A stretch of 64,000 nucleotides of DNA from an uncultured Lachnospiraceae bacterium (GCA_947177165.1 CAMWTP010000013.1:25763-89762), one strand, 5' to 3'; counted from the first letter of the stretch, positions 8,481 through 18,072 are shown. A program made the numbers and translations. Notes: a model not told the origin generated them from the sequence alone.

Positions 8481-9893
8481 TTATACCCCCAAAGCCTCAA
8501 AAACACTGATAAAAAATCCGTCTGAATCATGTACTCCCGGCAGCAGCTGCAGATAGCCTGCGCTCGTCGTACCTGTATGTAAGCACTCCGGCAGTGTCCT
8601 GTCAAGCGGCACCGGTCGCAGTCTCATCTCATCCCTGAGCCATGTAAAATGTCTCTCGTTCTCGTCCCGATTGATCGTACAGGTACAAAAAAGCAGTCTG
8701 CCTCCCGGCTTCAGATACGATACCGCCATCGCAAGAATCTGTCTCTGCAGTACTGCAATCTCCTGAACGGACTCCGGCGAGACACGATATTTGATATCGC
8801 GCTTCTTCCCGATCACGCCAAGTCCCGAGCACGGTACATCGGCAATCACGATATCCGCTGTGCCCACAAACGTCTCATCTCTTTGCAAGGCATCGCCAAC
8901 CTCAGCCGATACTTTTTTTAAGCCGCATCTGCCAAAGTTCTCCCGCATCACTCCGACCTTGTTTGCGGACACATCCCTCGATATGACTGCGTAATGCACA
9001 TCACACTTTTCGAGCAGATCTGCCGCAAGCATCGACTTTCCGCCCGGCGCCGCACAGAGATCAAGCACCCGCACCGCCTTCTGTCCGTCCCTGAATCCCA
9101 TGCGGTCAACATAGTCCTCAATGCCAGCTGCCGCGACTGCGAGCATGGAACTGACATCCTGCACGACAAAAGCACCGTTCTCATAATACGGCAGCCTTGT
9201 GAGATCATCTGTTCCCGACACTATGTATGCAAAAGGCAGATAAGAATGTTGCTCCATCGTTCCGCCCTGCGCTGCAAGCGCCTTCTGCACAGCACTCACA
9301 GCCGTCTCCATATCAATTCCTGTGATCTTTGGCACATCCCGAAAGCGAACTGTCACCGGATGCTCCTTCAGAAGCCCTGCAAGCACGGTCTCTGTCGTCT
9401 CCGCCCCGAGCTGCGCCGTCCACAGATCGACAATCCACTCTGGCATGGAATACTTCACAGACAGGCTCGTGTACACAATATCGCCTTTGCTGCGCGCAAT
9501 ATTTCGGAGCACTCCGTTCACAAAACCTTTCAGCGCGGCAAACCCTTTTTTCTGCGCAAGCTTCACCGCCTCATTGCAGGCTGCGGCATCAGGTACTGCG
9601 TCCATGTACAAAATCTGATACGCACCCATGCGCATAATGGCGCGTATCGGCTTCTTCATTTTGGCCGTCCTCACCTTAGAGTACTGGTCAATCACATAAT
9701 CCAGCTCAATCTGCCGCTCCAGGGTTCCCTCATAGAGCCGCTTGATAAATGACTTCTCCTGCTGCGGGAGATAATTGTACTTATTCAGCACATCCCGCAC
9801 AATCATGTGGGAATATGCATTTTCTGTCAGAAGCATCTCCAGCACAAGCATGCGCTGGTTCACACTCTGCATCTTATTCTGATTCTGAGCCAT
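8481..9893 (-). CDS. rsmB: 16S rRNA (cytosine-967-C5)-methyltransferase RsmB
   Basis: Methylates C967 of 16S rRNA. The 470-residue protein has an N-terminal NusB-like RNA-binding domain (about 1-150) and a C-terminal Rossmann methyltransferase domain with the SAM loop LDLCAAPGGKS, the catalytic-type DVPCSGLG motif and a second cysteine motif LLFCTCTINRDENE, as expected for m5C enzymes using two cysteines. Start ATG at 9893 (MAQNQNK) has AAAGGAG at a somewhat long spacing of about 15 bases. It is 1 bp from rlmN and 19 bp downstream of the zinc peptidase gene, consistent with one transcript. Confidence 0.96.
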   Translation of the reverse strand: MAQNQNKMQSVNQRMLVLEMLLTENAYSHMIVRDVLNKYNYLPQQEKSFIKRLYEGTLERQIELDYVIDQYSKVRTAKMKKPIRAIMRMGAYQILYMDAVPDAAACNEAVKLAQKKGFAALKGFVNGVLRNIARSKGDIVYTSLSVKYSMPEWIVDLWTAQLGAETTETVLAGLLKEHPVTVRFRDVPKITGIDMETAVSAVQKALAAQGGTMEQHSYLPFAYIVSGTDDLTRLPYYENGAFVVQDVSSMLAVAAAGIEDYVDRMGFRDGQKAVRVLDLCAAPGGKSMLAADLLEKCDVHYAVISRDVSANKVGVMRENFGRCGLKKVSAEVGDALQRDETFVGTADIVIADVPCSGLGVIGKKRDIKYRVSPESVQEIAVLQRQILAMAVSYLKPGGRLLFCTCTINRDENERHFTWLRDEMRLRPVPLDRTLPECLHTGTTSAGYLQLLPGVHDSDGFFISVFEALGV

Positions 9894-9912
9894 CGCTGTT
9901 TTCCAATCTCCT

Positions 9913-10614
9913 TTAGTCGTTCCGTCTGCCAGACAGCATCACAAGCCGCAAAAGCTGTAAGACAGATGCCGCCGCTGCTGCCACATACGTGTATGCCGCT
10001 GCCCTCAGCACCTTCGCGCTCTTGCGGCGCTCATCGCCCGTCACGATACCGTACTGCTCGATGCAGACCAGTGCTCTTCTGGAAGCGTCAAACTCCACCG
10101 GAAGCGTCACGAGCTGAAAGAGTACCGCAAGAGAAAACACCCATATTCCAATGTTGATTAACAAGGAATTGCTGCCCAGTATCAAACCGAGAATTACGAT
10201 TGGAATACCGATTCTTGAACCGATGTTTGCCGCCGGGACAAGCGCTGTCCTGATATTGAGCGGCGCATACCCCTCATGGTGCTGCATGACATGTCCACAC
10301 TCGTGCGCTGCCACGCCAATCGCAGCCACCGATGTGGAATTGTATACACTGTCGGAGAGACGCACGACCTTCTTCGACGGATCGTAGTGGTCTGTCAGAC
10401 TTCCCCGGATATGCTCCACCCGCACGTCATGAATCCCCTTGCTGCGCAGGATTGCCTCCGCTGTCTGCGCGCCTGTCATACCCGACATGCTCCTCACTCC
10501 CGCGTACTTGTTAAAGGTGGAATTGACCCTCGCGGACGCGATGATGCTGATCACCGCGCCAATCAATACCAACAGGTACGTGGGATCAAAATAATATCCA
10601 TAATAAAACGGCAT
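9913..10614 (-). CDS. Membrane zinc metallopeptidase (YugP/Zn_peptidase_2 family)
   Basis: A 233-residue membrane protein with a short hydrophobic start (MPFYYGYYFDPTYLL...), a gluzincin-type AAHECGHVMQH motif near residue 105-115 and two or three further hydrophobic segments toward the C-terminus. This is the family annotated as neutral zinc metallopeptidase, present in the same fmt-rsmB context in many Clostridia; its physiological substrate is unknown. Start chosen at 10614 because AAAGGAG lies nine bases upstream; the ATG at 10638 has no such site. Fmt ends 28 bp upstream. Confidence 0.9.
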   Translation of the reverse strand: MPFYYGYYFDPTYLLVLIGAVISIIASARVNSTFNKYAGVRSMSGMTGAQTAEAILRSKGIHDVRVEHIRGSLTDHYDPSKKVVRLSDSVYNSTSVAAIGVAAHECGHVMQHHEGYAPLNIRTALVPAANIGSRIGIPIVILGLILGSNSLLINIGIWVFSLAVLFQLVTLPVEFDASRRALVCIEQYGIVTGDERRKSAKVLRAAAYTYVAAAAASVLQLLRLVMLSGRRND

Positions 10615-10641
10615 AACGACAATCTCCTTTCTGATCACAAA

Positions 10642-11577
10642 CTACCCCAGAAGCATTCCTTCCTTCCACGGATTGCCCAGCAGAAAACTCTTTGTATCCA
10701 TGCGTTTTTTCCCTTCCAGCTGCAGCTCATATATCCTCAAAATCCCTTTTCCACAAGCCACATCAAAGAAATCCTTCGCAGCCGCGACAATCGTTCCGGG
10801 CTGCACCGCGTTTTCCGCATCTCCATCCATCGCATCGCTGCTCCAGATCTTGACACTTTTCCCCTGACAGAATGTATACGCGCTCGGCCACGGATTCAGC
10901 CCTCTGACAAGCCTCTCAATGCATACCGCATCCTGTGTCCAGTCAATCTTTCCCATCGATTTGTCCATCATTTTCACATGGCTTGCGAGACTTTCATCCT
11001 GTTTGATTGGCGTTATTTCCCCCTTCTCAATCAGGGAAAGCGTCTCCACAATGAGCTCTGCCCCCGCCTGTGCAAGCTTGTCAAAAAGAGTCTCTGCTGT
11101 CTCCTTATCATCTATGATAACCTTTTTCTGTGTAAGTATGTCCCCTGTATCCACTCCCGCATCCATCTGCATGATCGTGACACCCGTCTCCCGCTCACCA
11201 TCTATAATGCACTGGTTGATCGGCGCAGCCCCCCTGTATTTTGGAAGCAGAGAGGCATGGATATTGATGCATCCAAATCTTGGCATCTCCAGTATCTGTC
11301 TTGACAAAATCTGTCCAAATGCCGCCACAACATAGACATCCGCCGCATACTTTTTCAGCTCCCCGACCGCCTCCGGTGTCTTAATCCTGACCGGCTGAAA
11401 CACAGGGATTCCATGTCTGACAGCGCACTCCTTTACCGGAGAACACTGCACCTGACCGCTCCTTCCCTTTGCCTTGTCGGGCTGCGTCACGACAGCGGTA
11501 ATCTCATGCCCAGCCTTGATGAGCGCCTCGAGTGCGCCCACCGAGAAATCAGGCGTTCCCATATATACAACTTTCAT
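10642..11577 (-). CDS. fmt: Methionyl-tRNA formyltransferase
   Basis: Formylates the initiator Met-tRNA using 10-formyl-tetrahydrofolate. At 311 residues from the chosen ATG at 11577 (MKVVYMGTPDF) it is the usual length, with the formyltransferase signature region HASLLPKYRGAAPINQCI near 109-126 and MDAGVDTGDI in the following strand; the C-terminal third is the tRNA-binding domain. GAGGGAG six bases upstream of 11577 decides the start over the ATG at 11610. It follows def by 44 bp; the def-fmt pairing joins formyl addition and removal. Confidence 0.97.
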   Translation of the reverse strand: MKVVYMGTPDFSVGALEALIKAGHEITAVVTQPDKAKGRSGQVQCSPVKECAVRHGIPVFQPVRIKTPEAVGELKKYAADVYVVAAFGQILSRQILEMPRFGCINIHASLLPKYRGAAPINQCIIDGERETGVTIMQMDAGVDTGDILTQKKVIIDDKETAETLFDKLAQAGAELIVETLSLIEKGEITPIKQDESLASHVKMMDKSMGKIDWTQDAVCIERLVRGLNPWPSAYTFCQGKSVKIWSSDAMDGDAENAVQPGTIVAAAKDFFDVACGKGILRIYELQLEGKKRMDTKSFLLGNPWKEGMLLG

Positions 11578-11621
11578 ATCAAACTCCCTCTCGTCCACTT
11601 CAGCGGACACTCAAATCAATT

Positions 11622-12104
11622 CTAACGATCCTCTTCCTCCGCCATTTCCACATCCATGAGCGGACCATCCACTTTTTCCACAAAAAGATGACCGTCAAGA
11701 TGTTCAATCTCGTGAATCAGCGCTCTCGCAAGCAGCTCCTCACCCTCAACCTCAAACTCGTTCAACTCCTCATCCTGCGCGACGACTTTGACATAATTTG
11801 GTCTTGTCACGGAACCTGTTTTGCCGGGCACACTCAGGCACGCCTCGTTTCCTGTCTGCTCCCCGCTGACCTCCACGACGCGGGGGTTGATGAGCAGCAG
11901 CGGATCGTCCCCGGTCGTGTCGATCACGACAATTCGCTTTAACACGCCCACCTGCACCGCCGCAAGACCGACGCCGTTCGCCTCGTACATTGTCTCAAAC
12001 ATGTCGTCAATCAAATCCTGCACTCTCGGCGTGATCTCTTTCACTTCCTTTGAAATCTTATTTAAGACGGGATCTCCCATTTCTCTGATTGTTCTGATTG
12101 CCAT
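11622..12104 (-). CDS. def: Peptide deformylase
   Basis: Removes the N-formyl group from nascent proteins. All three PDF motifs are present in the 160-residue protein: GVGLAAVQVG near 45-54 (type variant with Val after Gln), EACLSVPG near 92-99 supplying the metal-binding Cys, and LIHEIEHLDG near 132-141 supplying the two His and catalytic Glu. The acidic C-terminus ends EMAEEEDR. AAGGATAAAATT precedes the ATG. Sits 42 bp downstream of priA and 44 bp upstream of fmt. Confidence 0.97.
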   Translation of the reverse strand: MAIRTIREMGDPVLNKISKEVKEITPRVQDLIDDMFETMYEANGVGLAAVQVGVLKRIVVIDTTGDDPLLLINPRVVEVSGEQTGNEACLSVPGKTGSVTRPNYVKVVAQDEELNEFEVEGEELLARALIHEIEHLDGHLFVEKVDGPLMDVEMAEEEDR

Positions 12105-12146
12105 AATTTTATCCTTACCTTTCTATTATATTGTATCATATTTTAT

Positions 12147-14420
12147 CTAATAATTATTCATCGGATCAAAGTCAAACTGCACAGAGTCCGCAATCCACTG
12201 TCTTGCGTGGATTATCTGCTCCAGCGCGTCTTTGATCCCGGTCAGCACCTGATAATCCCTGTGCTTGACATAAAAAATGTATCGGTAGACATCGCTGATC
12301 TTACCGATGAACGCTTCTGTCGGTCCGATGATAACCGGCCTGTCGTCCCCAGACTGCCTCCTGGCCTGTTCCGCAAGCACACGCGCGTGCTCCGCACCAG
12401 TCAGCGCATCCTCAGCGAGCACGAGCACTGCCATCATATGGGCCACTGGCGGATACATCATCAGATCGCGGTAGGAGATTTCCTCCTCGTAAAATCCCTC
12501 ATAGTCCTGATTGGCAGCGTGGACAACCGCGTAATGTTCCGGCTGATAGGTCTGTATGACGACCTCGCCCGGCAGTGCGCTTCTGCCGGCTCTCCCGGCA
12601 GCCTGTGTAAGCAGCTGAAAAGTCCGCTCACCTGCCCTGTAATCACCGGCGTGCAGGGACATATCCGCCGCCAGAATCCCCACCAAAGTGACCCTGGCAA
12701 AATCATGCCCTTTCACGATCATCTGCGTGCCCACAAGGATATCCGCATCCCCGTCTGCAAACTGCGACAAGATCCGTTCATAGCTGTCCTTATTCTTCGT
12801 CGTATCCGCATCCATCCGAAGCACACGCGCCGTCGGAAACTCTTTGTGCAAAAGCTCCTCGATCTGCTGTGTCCCCGCCCTGAAACCCAGAATATATTTC
12901 GAACCGCACTTCGGACAGCTCGCAACCCCAGGCATCTCATAGCCGCAGTAATGGCAGACTAACCTGCTTGTTTTCCGATAGCGGTCTGTATGTTCGGAGA
13001 GCGAGACATCGCAGTGCGGACATTTCATGACATGCCCGCACGACCGGCACGACACAAAACCGGCATAGCCCCTGCGGTTGATAAAGAGCATTGTCTGCTC
13101 ACCCTTTTTCAGCCGGTCATCGATCAGGCTGTAAAGTCTTCTGCTGAATATCGAGCGGTTGCCGCTTTTGAGCTCACTCCGCAGGTCTTCCACATACACC
13201 TTGGGAAGCTGGCCGCCTGCAAGCCTTTCCTTCAATGCAAACATCCTGATCCCGCCCTTTTTTGCCCTGTAATAGGACTCTATCGACGGCGTTGCCGATC
13301 CCAGCACCAGACTGGCATCCTTCATGCGGCAGAGCTCGCCCGCCACCTCTCTTGCATGGTATTTGGGCATGCTCTCGCTCTTGTAGCTGCCCTCATGCTC
13401 CTCGTCCATGATCACAAGCCCCAGTCGCTCAAACGGTGCAAACAGTGCGGAGCGCGGACCGATCATAATGTCGATGTCACCCCTTGCCGCGCGCTCATAC
13501 TGGTCGGAGCGCTCCCCCGCTGAGAGCCGCGAGTTCATCACCGACACCCTGTCGCCAAAACGCTGGTAAAACCGCACAAGCGTCTGATACGTGAGTGCGA
13601 TCTCCGGTATCAGCATAATCGCCTGCCGTCCCCCAGCGATAATGCGCTCGATCAATTCCATATATACTTCCGTTTTCCCGCTGCCTGTCACGCCGTGTAT
13701 CAGATAGGTCTGACGGACACCAGCGTCAAATTCAGCAGTAATACTGTCCACAATACGGCTCTGGCTCTCAGAAAGCTGCTTTTTCCCCTTTTTCTGCCAT
13801 CCCGCCTGCACAGAAGCAGAAAGGTTTTCCGGCAGCGCACTGCGATAGACATCTTCTGTCTGTACCTCGAGCAGCCCCGCTTTCTCAAGCGCCTGTATAG
13901 TCTGCGCCGTGACATTCAGCTTCCCTGTGACCAAAGTCTGCGGCAGCATTGGCTGCGCTGCAAGCTCCCGCATGAGTCTTGCCTTTGCACACTGGTGCTT
14001 TGCCTCAAACAGTTCCGCCTTCTGTGCTGCAGTGTCCGCATCCACTTTACAGACAATTGTCTTCCTGACAACCTGTCGAATCTTCTTTTTGACCGGAAGG
14101 ACTGTCTTGAGCGCCGCAATCATGGTGGAGCCGTAATTATCCTTGATCCACCACGCCAGTCTGATGGAATCGCCCTGTGCACTGATTCCATCCTTCACAA
14201 TGGAGTCCACCGCTTTTAACTTCGACTCGTCGTAATCGACTCTGTCCGTAATCTCCATCACATACCCTTTAATCCGCTTGTTTCCAAGTCCAAAGGGTAT
14301 CATCACAGCCATTCCGACCGCGAGTTCTCCCAGCAGCGCATCCGGTATGCGGTACTGAAACGGTCTGTCAACCTTTTCATGCGATATATCCACAATAACA
14401 TTCGCAAATCTGCCTGTCAT
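12147..14420 (-). CDS. priA: Primosomal protein N' (replication restart helicase PriA)
   Basis: Recognises stalled forks and reloads the replicative helicase. The 757-residue protein has the N-terminal DNA-binding region, Walker A GVTGSGKTEVYM near 245-256, a DEEH box (VIMDEEHEGSYK), helicase motifs SATPSIES and AGRAGRS, and the eight-cysteine zinc region (CRSCGHVMKCPHC, then CHYCGYEMP and CPKCGSK). AAAGGA precedes the ATG. It begins 12 bp after murE and is followed by def, the order typical of Clostridia. Confidence 0.97.
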   Translation of the reverse strand: MTGRFANVIVDISHEKVDRPFQYRIPDALLGELAVGMAVMIPFGLGNKRIKGYVMEITDRVDYDESKLKAVDSIVKDGISAQGDSIRLAWWIKDNYGSTMIAALKTVLPVKKKIRQVVRKTIVCKVDADTAAQKAELFEAKHQCAKARLMRELAAQPMLPQTLVTGKLNVTAQTIQALEKAGLLEVQTEDVYRSALPENLSASVQAGWQKKGKKQLSESQSRIVDSITAEFDAGVRQTYLIHGVTGSGKTEVYMELIERIIAGGRQAIMLIPEIALTYQTLVRFYQRFGDRVSVMNSRLSAGERSDQYERAARGDIDIMIGPRSALFAPFERLGLVIMDEEHEGSYKSESMPKYHAREVAGELCRMKDASLVLGSATPSIESYYRAKKGGIRMFALKERLAGGQLPKVYVEDLRSELKSGNRSIFSRRLYSLIDDRLKKGEQTMLFINRRGYAGFVSCRSCGHVMKCPHCDVSLSEHTDRYRKTSRLVCHYCGYEMPGVASCPKCGSKYILGFRAGTQQIEELLHKEFPTARVLRMDADTTKNKDSYERILSQFADGDADILVGTQMIVKGHDFARVTLVGILAADMSLHAGDYRAGERTFQLLTQAAGRAGRSALPGEVVIQTYQPEHYAVVHAANQDYEGFYEEEISYRDLMMYPPVAHMMAVLVLAEDALTGAEHARVLAEQARRQSGDDRPVIIGPTEAFIGKISDVYRYIFYVKHRDYQVLTGIKDALEQIIHARQWIADSVQFDFDPMNNY

Positions 14421-14432
14421 AGTTTTGTTCCT

Positions 14433-15920
14433 TTATTCTGTCTCATTGTCACGATCAAGCTCTTCTAGTATTCCCTGTATCAGCACCCGCTCATCCATCG
14501 GATACTTCACACCCTTAATCTCCTGATAATCCTCATGTCCCTTTCCTGCAAGCACGATGATATCACCTTTTTGACCGTGCGTGATGGCATATCTGACCGC
14601 CTCCCTGCGGTCGCAGATCTCAATGTACGCGCCGTCCGTCCTGCCGATGCCGGCCTTGATATCCTCAATGATGTCCTGCGGCTCCTCAAAGCGCGGATTG
14701 TCCGATGTGATAATCGTAAAGTCCGCAAGCTTCCCGCTCACCTCACCCATCTCATAGCGCCTGAGCTTCGAGCGGTTCCCCCCGCAGCCAAAGAGACATA
14801 CCAAACGGTTGGGATGATACTCCCTGAGCGTTGTGAGCAGACTTTCAAGCGCCATGGCATTGTGTGCATAATCGATCATCAGCGTGAAATCATCCGACAC
14901 TTTTACCATCTCGATCCGACCCTTTACCTTTGCCCCCAGAAGCGCATTCCTGATATCTTCTGCCCTCACGCCGAAATGCCTGCAGATTGCGACAGCTGTC
15001 AGTGCATTATAGGCACTGAATTTGCCCGGAATATCTGTCTCGATCTCCAGATTAAGCAGTCCTGACACCTTAAAATCAATCCCCAGAAAGCCGGCGCCAG
15101 TCACAAGCTTCAGATCGCTCCCGCGCAGATCGGCATTCTCGTCAAAACCGTAGGTCTCCAACATGCAGGTATGCCCTTTCGTCACCTGCTGCCAGTGCTG
15201 GTCATCACAGTTGACAATCCCGACCCTGCACTGGCGAAACAGCATCGCCTTGCACGAAAGATACTCCTCAAAGGACGCATGTTCATCAGGTCCGATGTGG
15301 TCTGGCTCGATATTGGTAAAAATGCCGTAATCAAAGATAAATCCCTGCGTCCGGTGCATCTTAAAGCCCTGTGAGGATGCCTCCATCACGACCACCTGAC
15401 AGCCTGCCTCCTTCATTTCTTTAAAATATTCCTGCAGCGTGAAGGACTCCGGCGTTGTGTTTGTCGCGGGAATTGCCTTATCTCCTATAATAATCTCGAT
15501 CGTTCCGACAAGCCCGACCTTGTAGCCAGCCTGTTCCAATATGTACTTGACAAAATATGCCGTCGTCGTCTTTCCCTTTGTCCCTGTCACACCGATGATT
15601 TTCATGCTTTCCGCCGGATTGCCAAAAAAGTTTGCCGATATAAACGCCATCGCATATCTGGTGTCAGCAACCTGAATCACAGTGACATCCGCCCCATCTG
15701 GAAGCTCCACCTCATGACTGACTACCAGAACCGCCGCGCCCTTCTGCACGGCTTCCGCCGCCGCCGTGTGTCCGTCAAATTTAGCACCTTGTATACATAT
15801 AAAAAGACAGCCCTCTGTAATCTTTCTGGAGTCATTTACCACCTCAGATACCACAACATCTGTACTGCCTTTGATACACTCGTATTCAAAGCCCCTCAGT
15901 AAATCCCTGCACTGAAACAT
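14433..15920 (-). CDS. murE: UDP-N-acetylmuramoyl-tripeptide synthetase, meso-DAP type
   Basis: Adds the third stem-peptide residue to UDP-MurNAc-L-Ala-D-Glu. From the ATG at 15920 (MFQCRDLLRG) it has 495 residues: N-terminal UDP-binding domain, ATP-binding GVTGTKGKTTT near 110-120, the central Mur ligase domain and the C-terminal domain. The motif DNPRFEEP is the signature of meso-diaminopimelate-adding MurE, agreeing with dapL in this window. The frame is open to 16010, but the likely promoter at 16001-16029 would put the transcript start near 15995, making that extension unlikely. AAAGGGG lies upstream of both 15920 and a GTG three codons earlier, so the exact start is uncertain by a few residues. 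Confidence 0.94.
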   Translation of the reverse strand: MFQCRDLLRGFEYECIKGSTDVVVSEVVNDSRKITEGCLFICIQGAKFDGHTAAAEAVQKGAAVLVVSHEVELPDGADVTVIQVADTRYAMAFISANFFGNPAESMKIIGVTGTKGKTTTAYFVKYILEQAGYKVGLVGTIEIIIGDKAIPATNTTPESFTLQEYFKEMKEAGCQVVVMEASSQGFKMHRTQGFIFDYGIFTNIEPDHIGPDEHASFEEYLSCKAMLFRQCRVGIVNCDDQHWQQVTKGHTCMLETYGFDENADLRGSDLKLVTGAGFLGIDFKVSGLLNLEIETDIPGKFSAYNALTAVAICRHFGVRAEDIRNALLGAKVKGRIEMVKVSDDFTLMIDYAHNAMALESLLTTLREYHPNRLVCLFGCGGNRSKLRRYEMGEVSGKLADFTIITSDNPRFEEPQDIIEDIKAGIGRTDGAYIEICDRREAVRYAITHGQKGDIIVLAGKGHEDYQEIKGVKYPMDERVLIQGILEELDRDNETE

Positions 15921-16000
15921 ATCTCTCACTCGCCCCTTTGTTCGCTTTTTCAATATTCCTACACTATCAATATATTCAAAATCCACAAACCCTATCCTAA

Positions 16001-16029
16001 AGAATACCATATCCCCTGCGTTTAATCAA
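16001..16029 (-). promoter_or_regulatory. Putative sigma-A promoter for murE
   Basis: Minus strand TTGATT (16029-16024), 17-bp spacer, TATTCT (16006-16001). The predicted start of transcription is about 75 bases upstream of the murE ATG, giving a short leader. It would drive murE-priA-def-fmt and onward. Confidence 0.5.
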
Positions 16030-16084
16030 GAAAAGCGTGCGCTGGATTATAAAATAAAAGTAGAGACAACGGAATCTGAACACA

Positions 16085-16159
16085 ATAAGAGCCAGGGGAC
16101 ACCTGGCTCTTATCGTATATTTTCTTATGAGGGGGGAGATAGTGAGTGTTTCAACTATC
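16085..16159 (-). ncRNA. Candidate small RNA with a C-rich anti-Shine-Dalgarno linker
   Basis: Within the 346-bp gene-free gap between recJ and murE, the minus strand has a promoter-like TTGACA-16 bp-TAATAT (16190-16163), then at the predicted start point a hairpin (GATAGT pairing with ACTATC, 16159-16138, 10-base loop), a single-stranded linker starting TCCCCCCTC (16137-16129), then a perfect 12-bp stem (16113-16102 with 16096-16085, loop TGTCC) followed by a moderately U-rich TTGTGTTC. Two stems flanking an exposed CUCCCCCCU resemble C-rich sRNAs that bind ribosome binding sites. I recognise no known family. The second stem may simply be the recJ terminator, in which case the element is not an independent RNA. 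Confidence 0.4.
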
Positions 16160-16162
16160 TGT

Positions 16163-16190
16163 ATATTACTATACCCAACAAATGTGTCAA
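16163..16190 (-). promoter_or_regulatory. Putative promoter of the candidate small RNA
   Basis: Minus strand TTGACA (16190-16185), 16-bp spacer, TAATAT (16168-16163). No coding region with a ribosome binding site follows on this strand before murE, about 240 bp away, and two hairpins intervene. Confidence 0.45.
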
Positions 16191-16266
16191 AAATGTGTTT
16201 AAATCATAAAAATAAGATTATTTTTCTTAACAAAAGATAAAACCATCACAAAATCCATGTTTTCTT

Positions 16267-18072
16267 TTACTGGTAATACTTCATGACCATCTGCAGGGAT
16301 ACATTTCCGCGGAACTCGTTCACATCAGGATAATACACCACCGACAGCACAACCGGTTCTGTATGCATGGCGGCAGCCGCACCTGTATCCCTGCGGTATA
16401 GTCCGTCCAATGCCCTGGCGCCGTATTTTGCCGCTACATACTCATGAAATCCCTCGATATCGCCAAAATAGATCAGCTCATACCTTCTGCCATCCTCATC
16501 CGCCACCGTATACTTCCCCACATTGCGGTTTGCGCCGAGCACCCTACCGCTGAGAAAACGGACGTTTTTCTGCGCAAACTGCGGTTTGGGATTGCCGTTT
16601 CCAAAAGGTTCAAGCCGCTCCAGCTCCGCGACAAAATCAAAATTTGCATATGCCATCGGCATCGGCACATCGATCAGCACCTTCTCCTGAAAGTCCTCTT
16701 CCGTGAGCTGGCAGTTCTCATTCAGACGGCGGCGGAATTCCTCCACGTTCTCCTCCGCCAGGGACAGCCCCGCTGCCAGCTTGTGACCCCCATATTTTGT
16801 AAACAACTCCTTGCATTTTGTCATTTCATCATACATATGAAAGGCCTCGATGGAACGTCCCGAACCTTTTACCCCCTCCTCCGCCTTCGTGAGCACAAAA
16901 GCTGGCTTGCAGTACTTCTCACGGATTCTGCCTGCTATAATGCCCGCAAGGCTCTCATGCACCTCGGGCAGGTACACGACAAGCACGCTGTCCTTGCCAA
17001 GTCCATCGCTCTCAATCTGCGCAATTGCCGCATCCACACCTTTCAGCGTGAGTTCCTTCCTGCTGTCATTCATAGCCTTCAAATCGCCCGCCAGCATCGC
17101 CGCCTGATCCATATCCGCCGCCTGAAAGAGCTCCAGTGCATTCACCGCTGTGTCCAGTCTTCCCGTGGCATTGAGACAGGGGCCGAGCACGAATCCGATC
17201 GTATACGGCCTGATGTGTGCAGGATCGATTCCCGTCGCCTGTATCAGTGCTTTCAAACCGATATTCCGCGTATTTGCCATCAGCTCCAGCCCGCTCTTCA
17301 CGATAATGCGGTTCTCATCGCGCAGCTCCATCACGTCACCGATCGTCGCAAACGCCGCAAACTCCAAAAGCTCCAGCCCAAGCTCCGACTCCATCACGTC
17401 CTGCCAGGTTCTGTGATCCTTCGCTGCAATTAGCGCCAGGACAAGCTTGTACGCCACAACAGCACCACAGATCTCCGGGAATGGATAATCGCAGTCCTCC
17501 TGTTTGGGATCTACGACTGCCGCCGCCTCTGGTACTTTATACCGCCTCTTCCCGTCGATTTCATCATAGGGAACCTCGTGATGATCTGTCACAATCACTG
17601 TCATTCCCAGAGTATTGGCGAACGCAATCTGGTCATAAGCAGCAATGCCATTGTCACAGGTGAGCACCGTATCCGTCCCCGCATCGTGCGCCTCCTGTAT
17701 CAGATGCTCATTTAATCCATATCCATCGCGAATTCTGTGCGGAATGGAAGTATCCACCTGCGCGCCGCACGCTGTAAGTCCTCTGTATAAAATATAGGTA
17801 GAACAGATCCCATCAATATCATAATCCCCTATAATGCGGATATGCTTCCCCTCCGAAACCTTCTGCAGCAAAAGCTCCACCGCCTTGTCCATATCCTTCA
17901 GAAGTGTCGGCGCATACAGATCCGCCCTCGTGCCATTCAGGAATTTATTGATGTCCTCGTCTCTCATCACATCTCTGTTCCTGATAATGCGGGCAAGCAC
18001 CGGACTAATCTGATACTTTCTGGCAATCGCATCAAAATCTGCCCGCTTTGCCGCTACCATCCATTTACTCAT
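16267..18072 (-). CDS. recJ: Single-stranded-DNA-specific 5'-3' exonuclease RecJ
   Basis: DHH-family nuclease acting in recombination and mismatch/base-excision repair. The 601-residue protein has the DHH phosphoesterase motifs IGDYDIDGICS near 79-89, DNGIAAYDQI near 139 and TDHHEVPYDEID near 163-174, then the DHHA1 domain with GSGRSIEAF, and a C-terminal OB-fold. It is at the short end of the RecJ range. Start ATG at 18072 has GGGGGATT upstream. It lies 86 bp after the thioesterase gene with two small hairpins between them. Confidence 0.96.
   Translation of the reverse strand: MSKWMVAAKRADFDAIARKYQISPVLARIIRNRDVMRDEDINKFLNGTRADLYAPTLLKDMDKAVELLLQKVSEGKHIRIIGDYDIDGICSTYILYRGLTACGAQVDTSIPHRIRDGYGLNEHLIQEAHDAGTDTVLTCDNGIAAYDQIAFANTLGMTVIVTDHHEVPYDEIDGKRRYKVPEAAAVVDPKQEDCDYPFPEICGAVVAYKLVLALIAAKDHRTWQDVMESELGLELLEFAAFATIGDVMELRDENRIIVKSGLELMANTRNIGLKALIQATGIDPAHIRPYTIGFVLGPCLNATGRLDTAVNALELFQAADMDQAAMLAGDLKAMNDSRKELTLKGVDAAIAQIESDGLGKDSVLVVYLPEVHESLAGIIAGRIREKYCKPAFVLTKAEEGVKGSGRSIEAFHMYDEMTKCKELFTKYGGHKLAAGLSLAEENVEEFRRRLNENCQLTEEDFQEKVLIDVPMPMAYANFDFVAELERLEPFGNGNPKPQFAQKNVRFLSGRVLGANRNVGKYTVADEDGRRYELIYFGDIEGFHEYVAAKYGARALDGLYRRDTGAAAAMHTEPVVLSVVYYPDVNEFRGNVSLQMVMKYYQ

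Noticed and set aside
10276..11304. 342-codon plus-strand open frame
   Set aside because: Antisense to fmt and the zinc peptidase gene; no ribosome binding site or recognisable protein.
16142..16240. A 32-codon plus-strand ORF with GTG start behind GGGGGGAG
   Set aside because: No plus-strand promoter is evident, the peptide has no recognisable features, and the same bases fit better as the C-rich linker of a minus-strand RNA.
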